64,000 bases of DNA from Litoditis marina. Taxonomy: Eukaryota > Nematoda > Chromadorea > Rhabditida > Rhabditidae. Location of the stretch: the NCBI GenBank assembly GCA_964036275.1, contig OZ038435.1, positions 6,805,687 through 6,869,686 of the forward strand, read 5' to 3'. The notes below the pieces were generated by a model, which worked only from the letters and a program-made list of their open reading frames with translations, was not told the DNA's origin and did no database searches. Every line of letters begins with the position of its first letter. Position 1 is the stretch's first letter. This document shows, in pieces, positions 22,201-34,000 of this stretch. Both the position numbers and the translations under genes were made by a program.

Positions 22201-25025
22201 TGTTTTTATTGCGCATAGGTGGCGCGCGCCGCTGCACAGCACAGTTTTCCGCAGCAGTTTCTAGTTCACGAGATCGCCCCAAAGTTCACTGGTGTGTCGA
22301 TTTGTCTGTTGATGTAGCGTCATGCGATTGATTCACTCTATTTCTCTCTAACAATGGTTCTGCAAATTGTGCATTGTTTATTGGTAACGCTACGAGTCAG
22401 GGCGTGTGAAATAGTATGCTGGATATAGGAGTTTCAATGTGAAATGAAATTTTTTGGGGTTGCAGTTAAAGTTTCGCGTTAAGTGCAGTAAGAAAAAGTT
22501 ATCATTCCAATACTCCTCAATCTCTCCCAAACTAGATTTATCCAATAGTTAAAATATGTTGCGTTGAGATATTGACTTTGCTGTTTGTAGTTTTTAGAGA
22601 AAGCGGACGACCTTGGTCAAAGTTCAAAGAACAATCATAGCCTGTTCAGGGTATGTCGAAGATAGCGGGCGCCGGCGCCAGTCTGCAGGCGGAACGAGAA
22701 GAGGAACAGGAGAAGATTGTCGCCCGATCAGCTGTCAACTGGAAGGTTTGTTAGTGCCAGCCGGGTGTGTTATTTATGGGTTATAGCCACACTGTGTAGG
22801 AGAATTCACTGGAAAACATGAAGGTAAGTTAATGATTAGGCCCTACAAGTTTTCTCTGCAATCTCAAAACTTCTTATAAACTTCTAGACATATTCAAACG
22901 CTTCCCATTTAGAAAAGTAATGCACGTCTTCTGAAATACGTCCGGTTATTCTACATCTTCCAAACGTTGCGGCACTATTCAAAAGAAGTCTCAAACCAAA
23001 TACAAAATTTTCTACCGATGAAATGTAGTTGGGACTTTGTTACTTATTCGAATTATTTGAGGCCAACATCGAGAAGCAACGAAAACAACTGGATTACAGC
23101 GATATCTTCGACGAGGAAGTCGGAAATGAAGAGGTAGAGCACATTTTTGTACTTTGTAGTGATCAAAGAACTACATTTTTCATGAACTACATTTTCTCAT
23201 GGAGTTTCGTGTTTTTGGTAAGCGTTCTCAGTAAGTTAGCATTAGAACATTGGGTTTCCTGAGATGTTGGATAAATCCGTGAATATGAAATAGTTTAGAT
23301 ACTTTGAATTGGCTGGGCTATCTTTCACAGAAAATCAAGTAGTTACACTGGGAGGAAATGAGCTGAAGAAACAGTTTGATGAATTATAGGGTGGGCTTTT
23401 CGGTATTGAATTAAGGTTATCAGCAAATCGGTTAAAGATGGAAAGGGTGTTTGGTGAATTGGTGATACAACAACGAGGCTCACATTTGACTCTAAAACCA
23501 TTGCTTCTTCTAACTGAGACTTCTGTTGCAGAATCTGTGGGTCTGGGAGATCGAGAACTTCTATCCATCTCTGGTGGAAGAGGCCTTCCACGGACAGTTC
23601 TACGCGGCCGACTGCTATCTCCTTCTCAAGACTACCAGGGTTCGTTCAGTTATAGAATTTGTTCAAAAGTGTAAGCTGAAATGAAATAAATCAATATAAA
23701 TTCAATAAGTTAGAAAATACTGCTTTTTTATCTTTACTAAGTACTGCTCTATGACAGTGATCTTTGTCGGAGAAGGAAAAGCTCGAAACGCGCTCTGTTA
23801 TTTACAAATTCGCGTTTGGTCGAAACTGTAGTGCAACAGATCTAGAGATATGCATATAGTGTGCCCTGAAGAGACGTCAGACGACAAGAGGGAAAATCAA
23901 TATATATATTAGGGTTGTTAATCGAGTTCAAAATTTAGAGTTTTCGAGTTTTGGGAAATTTCGAGTTTTCGAATTTTGGAAAATTTCGAGTTTTCGAGTT
24001 TTCGCGTTTTTGGAAAATTTCGAGTTTTCGAGTTTTGAGAAATTTCGAGTTTTCGAGTTTCGAGTTCGACTCAACTCGAAAATTTTCGAGTTTTTTCGAG
24101 TCGAGTCGAGTTTCGAGTTCGACTTTAACAACCCTAATATATATATATATGTATATATGACAGCCACGCTGTATAATGGGTGATGTGCCCCATATTTGAG
24201 TTGCAGTTTGAACTTAGTACACTGTACCCAGCTGAGGTTCCGAATCACACCGAAAACTTAGCGAGATTAAACTACGTCAGACCAACATACCGAGTCGGTT
24301 TGTCCTCTTCTGGGCGAGGGGCGATCCTATATTATTTGAGTTCACCGGTCAAGCTTTGCGAGCGACACGGGTGCAACGGTTACTGTCCGAGCTTACAGTT
24401 CACTGCTCAAAATTTTTGTGGAAGATAACATATACGACTTTTTCCGTATCAGGGATGTTTACATCTTTGAGCCATGTACTGTAACCCAAAGCCCAAACTA
24501 TCCCACCTATGCTAGAAACTGTCGCATACCAGCCAGCTGTAACACATTTTTAAGGTTAACTAGTTTTATGCTCAATCTTCATATATTTTGCTTGTAGGAG
24601 TTGTCGGGTTCTCTGAAGCACGAGATCTACTATTGGATGGGCGAACAGGCCTCTCTGGACAAGGGAATGTGCGCGGCCGTTCACGCGGTCGGGCTCAGAA
24701 ATCATTTGAACGCCAGTTGTAGGTGAGTTGTACCAGCAAAGTCGAACTCATCGCCGGTAACAAAGCCGTATTTAGATTGGGAAAACGACAAACATGTTGT
24801 TGCAAATTTCACACATTTTCACGGTAGCACGATCAGTTCACTACACTATTGTGTCTGAACTAAAATAAGAGTAGTTTGGTTTCGAAATCGAAATGAAGCC
24901 GAGCCTGCTGTTTGGGCTCCTTATTACTTCTGGGAACGCGTTATCAAGAATTGCAAACAGAACTGCGGGGTGTTAGTTATAAACAAAGTGCTCTCAATCT
25001 CTCCACTCTTTGATGTCGTCACTTC

Positions 25026-25086
<61 letters not shown>

Positions 25087-28000
25087 CTCGCCCTTTGTGT
25101 TCTTTTTAAGAAGCGCTTACTTAATCTAAAATTAAATGGCATACAATCTACGAGTATGCAGGACGGTGCGCGAGGACATGAACGACGAGTCTGAGGAATT
25201 TCTCGAGTTGTTCGGGGAGGAGATAGAGTACATCGAAGGAGCTCGCACCAGCACAGGATTCTACTCCACAGAGAAACCCAAGCATTATACCAGGTATCCT
25301 AGTATGAATAATTTTATAGTTGTTACTTGCACATGTACCACGGGAAAATAATATATAGTTCGTTTCACCAATCGACGTCCATCTACAGTAATCCGTCGAT
25401 ATTTAGAAGGTTTTTCTCTAACGAATAAATCATTATTTTGGTTTTAAACTTTCAGAGTTTGTAGTAGCATAGATAGAGAACACAATAGCGAAAATTGAGG
25501 TCATTCCAAAACATCAAACTACGAAACGTTGATCTAGAAGTTCGCGAAGATTACTGTAGAGGGTTATAAGTGCGTGGAACAGACTATACAGTCTTCGAGC
25601 GGAAAGGGACAGAACTACAAAAACAGCGGGACAGGGCGACAGGGTTTGCTTCAGACAAACTAAATAGATATGACACGACGTGGTGCGCTCTTCTGGCTTC
25701 AACGTATTCAGTATCGTGTTGTTGCTCTGAAGGAAGTTTGATATTTTGTTTTTGGCAGTTCACGTTAGCTTCACGAAAATTGAATTCACGCTAATAATTC
25801 AGGTTGTATCGAGCATCGGTGATCGGAACGGCGGTGGAAATGGAGCCGGTTCCGGTCTCCGTCGACTCGTTGGATCCGCGATTCGTGTTCCTCCTCGACG
25901 CCGGTGACGTCATCTGGATCTGGAGCGGATGGAAGGCTAGGGTGAGTCAAGTTGCTAGTCACTGTTTGTTCTAATAAGTTCTCTAAGATGCATTTTGTTA
26001 ATTTTAGTTTTTCGACTAAGTTAATCCCGTAGGCCACATCTCCTTTGTATCAAGTTCAAGTCACAAGTTATGGCGCTTTAGGTATCTTTCTGGTTACCTC
26101 TTTGCGAAAAATTCGTTTGTCATTGGGCTGTTTTTAAAGTATATTGATATGGGACACGGGAATCCACATATGCACGTGATTTGGGTGTTCTCATCTGAGT
26201 TTTTTTCAGATAACCGTCTCGAACAAGGCCCGTCTGTTCGCCGAACGGTTGAACAAAAGAGACCGGAAGGGGAAGGCCGAGATCGAAACCTGCCGCGAAT
26301 TCAAGACGCCCGAGGAATTCTGGATAGCTTTCACTGGTTGGTCTACCCATCTATTTACCTATTTGTGCAAGTTGCGAGGTCAAAACTAGTGTTTCAGGGT
26401 CATTTTAAGAAGTCATTTTGACTATGAACATAATAGGTATTGATTCGGTTATGGTCTTTTTGTTTCGACACTCCTCATCTTCAAGCATGGAGCCGTAACA
26501 GATGTTAAGTGGACTAGCGGTGCCGTATCAAAAGGAAAATGTCCCCGCTCCACCGATTTGGCTGGGGCGGGGACATCCCATAGATCCATTTGCGAGTAGT
26601 TTGTGATTGCGGAATGGTTAATGGCTGTTCTCTTTGCAGGATCTCCGAAGAAACCGGAAGACCCAATAGTCGAACACGTGCCGGAGAACTTTGTGTCGGA
26701 GCGGAAACGATTGTATCAGGTCAGATTCATTTTTGCCGTATCACCGGATAAGGAGAACTGGACTGCAAAAAGTGAATACTAGTGAATAGGTAGAAACTAC
26801 CGTCTTGAAGGTTTAGGAAAGAGTTAGAAATAGGCATATAAGAAAATGGGAAAGTTCTGATTTCGGTCATTCGGTCTACTAAAAAGTATTGGCTATTGAC
26901 ATGTACTCATGTACGTATCTCGACAAGAAATAGGTTTAGCAAACACCGTTCTGCCTGTAATGTCTCTTTCTCTATTTCACTTCGCTATTGACTATTATTC
27001 AACACTAACCATACTTTTAGGTGAACATCGGTATGGGATTCCTTGAGCTGCCGCAGGTCGAACTGCCCAAGGGAGTTGCTAAACCGGTGAGAGCTACTTT
27101 TCAAGCTGAAGTGTGAAATTCGTACATGGTTCGAAAATTGTGTCCTCCCTTTTGCAGTTGTTCTATATAAAAAAAGTGTGGCGCAGTAGTAAGAATTAAA
27201 TAAGTTGAAATATCATTGAGCTGCTACTTAAATATGTTGTAAAGATACAATGGCTGCAAGTTGCTAGCTCTGCATGTATCAGATAAATGTTTGTAGAAGA
27301 GAGGGAGAACGACTGAATTTGTTTAGTTTTTAGATTTTTTGTAAAATGTCGTCCGTTGTGCAAACTTCCTAATCGATAGGCTAGATTAAGAAGGATCGTA
27401 CAATCTTATAATATCCCAAGACTTCGGCTCAGATACGACATTAGATGACATAGCTGGAATTTGTTGTCTTGGGGGAATTGCAAAGAACCTGCCTCAGCGG
27501 GGGTTCGAACCCGAGCGGTCAGACTGGTGTGGCGAACACAAGCAATCGGCTATAGAACCATGGGAGGGCAGGGCGCGCCGAGTAACAACATTGTTGCGCC
27601 TACCCACTATTATTCCTCATAGTACATTATTACAAAAACTCACAAATGTATGAAAAACTATACTACATAATTTTGTTACTATTTGTTCTTTTAAAATCAA
27701 GTGAATAACTGTTGGGCTTAATTGATAATAACGATAAGGGTAATGGTTCTATCATAAAACGCTATGCAGTTTAAATAGTTTCTCTGTCAACACATTTTTG
27801 GTTTTCAGGAAATGCTGGATGCCAAATGTGTGTATATTCTCGACTGTACTTCTGACATATTCTTGTGGACAGGCAAAAAGGCAAACAGGTATACTTTTGA
27901 ATTGATTCGGGGTGTTTACGATGTTAGAGATATAGTTTTTGCCATGTACTTGAATAAGTGTTTGGTTAAGTACTGTTGAATGTGTAATTCAAGAAAACCT

Positions 28001-31000
28001 CGCTTCTGAATGTGTCAGTTGCGGTTTTTTTCTGGATTAGCAGATTAGCACTGTTACAGGGCTCAAAGGTACGATGGTAACTTGTGATTGGACGCAGTTG
28101 TGTCTACGTCGTAAATTTCATATAGTTTTCATATTTTTACAACTTTACTTATCTTTGAATTGGTCTGAATGGTTTTGTGCTAAATTCAGGTTGCTGAAAA
28201 TGGCCGGTCAGAAGATGGTAACAGAATTGCATGCGATGATCGAGCGACCGGATTACACGCAGGTCTCCAGGGAAACGGAGGTAGGATCATTATTTCTTTT
28301 CTTTTATTCTGTAGTTTCTATGGTTGGTATTCTTGTATATAATCAACGGTATCTGAACTTGAATTATAGCATAGTTTGTTTCAGCTGTAAACGTACTACT
28401 CATTTTCTTTTTAGTTCAATGTGGTTAGAGTTAGTACAATCTACGTTGTGTACTTGACGTATAAACTCTTTCGATTTGTTCAAGATGGTTTACTAACACC
28501 CTAACCTTACTGTAGAAACCTCAATGATGTGGAGAAAATATATTGAAGAACGTCTATTTTTCGATTATTAAAAATTTGTTGTTGGTTCGAAAACCCGTTT
28601 TTACTGAGAGAGGGTTCGGATATGCTCATAATGTTCAGGTTTCGTGGTTTTCGTATTTGAATTTATCGATTTCAGGGCGAGGAGTCGATGATGTTCCGGG
28701 CCAAATTCGCCGGCTGGGACGACATAATGCCAGTCGACTTTACCCGCACTTCCGAGTCAATAACCAGGGTACCCGATCTTAAGGTAAAGAAGAACGGCCG
28801 GTTAAATTTAGTATAGTTACAAATAATTCATATATGCAAAATGGTACGTGTACCTTTTGCCTCTACCTCTACTGAGGCGGTGATAACGATATTTCCTGGC
28901 CAGCCTATAGAAGCTCAGAATGTCAATGCGCCGCTATAATAGTAGGAAATGACATTTTCACGCAATCGGAAAGTGTGTCAAAGAAACGTTACCTATTTTC
29001 AATTTCTTTTTCACTTTGTCTGAGCCCGCTCTTGGATGGCGATGTCTTTTTCGAGTTTTTTGGAAACCTCGATTTTCGTTGAAACCCAAGATATTTTTTA
29101 CATATTTATTGTTTCACTTCGCGTCGTTTCGAGGCGGTGATCATCATACATATCACATTATCGTCAAAACGTCTTCTTTTGCAGTAGTGGTACAGTTGAT
29201 TTCTCATGGTGGACATTCGTATGTTCTAAGACATAGATCCAGTGACATGCCAAAAACGACAGTAGTACCAACTGACGACGAATTGACTGTGAAAATGCAT
29301 TCCTGTTGGGAATTCTGGCCAGCGTTTCCCAGTCGCTCGTGGCCAGGACTTTACATCTCGTCACGGCCTGGTTACCTGAATAGAATACACGTAGAGTATT
29401 GGGATGGAAACAGGATAACGGAGACTCGGTCGATCGACCAGTTGCCACTAGACCAGATAGAAAAGTTACTTGATACTTGAAGATACTTGAACTAGAAAAC
29501 TAGCTTTTTGAATTCGAAAAACAAACAACCTTTTTGAACTCGAATAACAATTCACTAATTTTTTTTCGATTGTTGCACATGGAACTTACCGATTATCGAT
29601 TGTCCAGGTGTTGGTGAAGCGTGACAACATGATGAAGACGGACCTGTCGGCCCTGTTTCTGGACCGCCAGCCGGCCATGTCGGCGGAGGAAAGCGAGGAA
29701 CTGCTGAACGACTGCAACGAGGACCTCGACATGATAGAGTCATTCGTGCTGGTCAGTTGCATATTATACTGTTAGTCAATTGCACTGTCACGTGAAACAT
29801 GTAAAACACAGCAGAACTCAGACACGTGCAATGATAAAGTGCACGATGCCTCGTTAGAATGCTAACTTCACGTGTCGACATGATCGAGTTCTTTGTGCTG
29901 GTCGGTTTCGAGGTCATTATGTAGGGTTGGCTTTTTTCAAAGCAAGCCTATACGGTATGTGCTTCCCTATCCCGCTGTGTTTGTAGTTTGAACTCGTCGT
30001 TTTCGGGTCGAAATCAGTAAATCATGACGCGTATCGAGTAAAAACCACAACTCAGCTGTCGCCATCTGCTATGCGGGTGAAACTAGAGTGTGTCACCGAA
30101 TATACACTGTAGTTTGGTCTGCGTACACTGAGGAAGTTGTGATTTACAGCTGAAAAAAGTGGTGAATTCTATATCTAACCGGTTTTTTAGGTAACCTAAC
30201 CCTTTTTTGGTGACCTATTTTTCGGGTTACCTCAGTAGGTAACCGGTCGGTAACCGAAAATGAAAAACCGGTTACCTGTTTTTCTAACGTAAAATGTGGT
30301 TTTTACCGTTAGTTTGTTTGGTAACCGGATTCAAGTTTTAGGTTACCTACCGGTTAGCTGTGAGGTAACCTGAAAAAAAGGGTTACCAAAAACCGGTTAG
30401 GCTACCAAAAAACCCGGTTACATATAGAATTGGCCGAAAAAAAAGTAGGATCAAACTGCGAACACAGCAAATTTGTCCAAAATGTATCATTTTTAGCCCG
30501 CCCTTTCCTGAACCATTCGTGTAGAAAGGGGTTGAGAGACATTTCGTTCTTCTGTAGTTTGGAACCAAGACATTTTGTGCGAAATAGGAGGGCTTCGATG
30601 TGTTCATGGATTACATGACAAGTGAAATAGTCAAAAGTTATCCCGGAAAGTCTATATGGGCATTTTCCAGGTTTTTTTAATGGATTATGTTGGATACTCT
30701 CTCTATTCTATTCTAGTGTAAGTGTCATTTTAGGAGAATAAAAAGTTCGTAAAACTGCCGGAGCACGAGTTCGGAACCTTCTACACCATGGACTGCTACG
30801 TGTTCCTCTGTCGGTACGAGGTCATACCAGAGGAGGAGGAGGGAGAAGAGAGTGATAATGAGGTGAGATATCATGACATCATCGGAAAGGGAATTGGGGG
30901 CGGGGGGATTCGGATAGCTCTCCGTATCAACGATAAACGGTAGTTCACTTTCGCTCATTTGACTCGTCGGCTGAATTCCGTAATCCAGAACAGTTGCACT

Positions 31001-34000
31001 ACTTTGATAGACTTGAATAATAACAAAGTTTTGAGAACATCACGGAAGTGTCATTTAAATTGGTGCATTTCACAGACAAGTTCGTAATAGAACACCACAA
31101 TTTTTCTAGTTTTCTGACGCGTCAACAACGTATTTGAAAATGGAGCAACACCAACAGTGAACGTGTATGCGGAAAATCACAATATAATGCTTAAGGTCGT
31201 GTAAAGTTATTGTTTCCTGGAGGTATTTGTGTATGTAAGCACGTGTTTAGGCAGAGGCTGACTTCAAGTGTGTACTGTACTTCTGGCAAGGCCGCGACGC
31301 CTCCAACATGGGATGGCTGCAGTTCACCTTCCAACTTCAGCCCACCTTCGAGAAGATTTTCAAAGACAAGTTGGAGGTAGCCGGCTGACTGGTGTTTCAT
31401 ACGGACAAATTATTGATGATTATTGCTCCATTTAACTTATTATACGTATTGTGGTTATTCGATTCGGGGAAGATTGTAGCTTCGTTTTAAAGACTGTTAG
31501 AAAACAATAAAAACTCAAGATGTTTTTGCTAAAGAACCGTTGTGTGTTTAGATTTCACCAAAATCATAAAAATTGAGACACAGCCGTGAAAGGGGAAAGT
31601 TTTTTCTTCTTCTGTTTGTTCCCCATCTTCCACTGTTCCTCTGTTTGCAGGTGGTACGGATGCACCAGCAGCAGGAGAACCACAAGTTCCTCTCGCATTT
31701 CCACCGGAAGTTCCTGATCCGGCGCGGTCGTCGCGGCCTGACGCGGCATCTCGGCGGAAGGTGGCCGGAACTGTTCCAGATCAGGGCGAACGGGTCCAGT
31801 GTATGCACACGAACCATACAGATTGATCCCAAGTTAGTAAGCGTTCGGTCTGAATTGGGGGGGGGGGGGGGGGGGTGGACACGAAAAGCGTCTCGCTCTT
31901 TCTTTATCTGTATCTATCTTTCTCTATCTGTATATGTTTCTCTCTCTCTGTCTATATTTATATATCATCTCTCTATTCACCTATCCGTGTCGTTTTCTCT
32001 TTATCGCTTGTCCCATCGCTTCAGTTTAGAAGCACAATCTTCAATTACTTGATAACCATAACTGTTCAATTGCATTTGTAGAGCGGATCGTCTGTGTTCG
32101 GCCTTCTGTCACATCCTGCGCGCCCCCTACAACGGGGAGCGGGAGGACGGGGAGAAGGGTCTGGTCTACGTCTGGATAGGAAACAGCAGCAACAGCCACG
32201 AGCACGAGGTTGCCAGACGGGTGAGTAGGACATTGAGTTGACGGTTCATACAGTGGCACAGGTAGTTACTGGAGGCACGAGGCTTCTAGAGTGGACAAGA
32301 CCTAGCCACTGATTTATACACTTGTACCTGGGTCACACGTTCGATCCCCACCACTGCCTAACCAAGGCATTCGTCCCTTCGTGGGCGATAAATTGGTAGT
32401 AGAATGTTTACGAAAGTTGAAGCCTCCCCTGGTGCTCCGTGGCTGGATGGGGATGGTAGGCCAAATTCAGTCTGCCTTACAGAGTTTCCCTCTGAGACTG
32501 TCCCTTGCAAGTTCCGTAAGGAACTTTGAAGAACAGGGGTAACTTTAACTTTTTTTTAACTGGTAGTTAAGTGGAGAATGTGCAGCTGCAGACATAATAA
32601 TCTGTGGAAAGCAATGAAGGAACACCATGTTGTAGCAATATGACGGGAATGAATAAATGTTGAAATCTTTGATGCAAGTCGTTTTCCAGGTAGCCGAGGA
32701 GATGATCAATCGAGACGACGAGTCCTTCCCCGTTGTGGTTATCAAGGAGAAGGAGGAACCGGCCGAGTTCTGGGATTTCCTCGGCGGCAAGAAAAAGTGG
32801 GTGCACAATATTAGTTGGAGCAGTCGGGAAATATATACTCAAGGTTACATCCCTCTGACACACTTTTGTGAACAGCATTTTGTGTTAGTTGCCTTCATAG
32901 GTACACGTGTTAATTTTTTTGGAAAATATTTCAACTCCAGTAAATATGACCGGGTAAGTTTAATCACATAGCGTTCAATTATCGCTGTTAGAGTGAGATA
33001 AAACGGTTCGTGTACGTTACCCGCCTATTTGAGTTTAGTTATAACCTGATAACGGCCACTGAGTTAAAGCAGGACGATTATGGGGACCGATTCCGTGGCA
33101 TCAGTCCTTTAAACTGCGATTGACAAATGTCTTGCAGTTTAAAGGACTGAAGCGTTGCGATTGGACCACATAATCGTCTTTCTTTAAATAGTTTCAGTCC
33201 AACTCATTCCCCTCTTTGGCGTTGTTTTTCGCGCAAACACTGTTCTCGGTTCAGATACGAGGAGGATGGTTCATTCTTCAAGTACACTCGAATGTTCCGC
33301 TGCACCAATGAGAAGGGATACTTCACCGTATCCGAGAAGACGGTCGATTTCTGTCAGGTTAGTCGTTTTCCGGGGAAAGGAAGTACACACTGAGGATGAC
33401 TTGTCTCTTCACTGTAGTTTGATCTGTCGTAGTTCACATCCAAAATTTTGAATTCTCTAGATTGAACTACGATTACAGAACAGAACCGGTTGATTTTTCG
33501 ATTTCGCCTGTTTTGCCAAACAATCTAGGCATGCTACTGAGCGAAAATTTCCGCTGGGAAGAGAGAGAGAGTGTCGTGTTTCGTATCGCGGATGTGATAA
33601 TTTAGTGTTGGATGTTTGAAGAGTTAAACAGGAGCATTTCTAGGGCCCCTCATCAAAATAAGTTTGAACTTCCCAACATTTTTAAATGTGTTTCCCAGCT
33701 CACCGAAATTCACTTTTTCCTTACAGGACGACCTGGATGAGGATGACATAATGATTCTGGACAACGGGGAGATCGTCTTCCTTTGGATCGGTAGTCGAGC
33801 CAGCGATGTGGAGGGAAAACTCGCCTACAAGGCAGCCACGGTGAGAATAGTGATATTCACGTATTTACATATTTATTATACGTATTTATTATTTTACTTC
33901 GCGTCGTTTCGAGGCGGTGATCATGATATATATCACATTATCACCAAAACGTCTTTTTGTGCAGTAGTGGTACAGTTGATTTCTCATTTTGGACATTCGT

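Noticed and set aside
23928..24248. 106-codon minus-strand frame with [10 protein letters not shown] repeats
   Set aside because: Product of the TTCGAG repeat array in the T element; similar repetitive frames at 60863-61352 have the same origin.
27481..27577. Functional tRNA gene
   Set aside because: The T-arm is perfect but the D-arm and anticodon arm do not pair convincingly and a second diverged copy exists, so it is treated as a SINE-type repeat.
31573..32052. 159-codon plus-strand frame
   Set aside because: Runs through a flightless-1 exon in its true frame and then on through intron, a poly-G run and CT-rich text; the extension is intronic read-through, not a gene.
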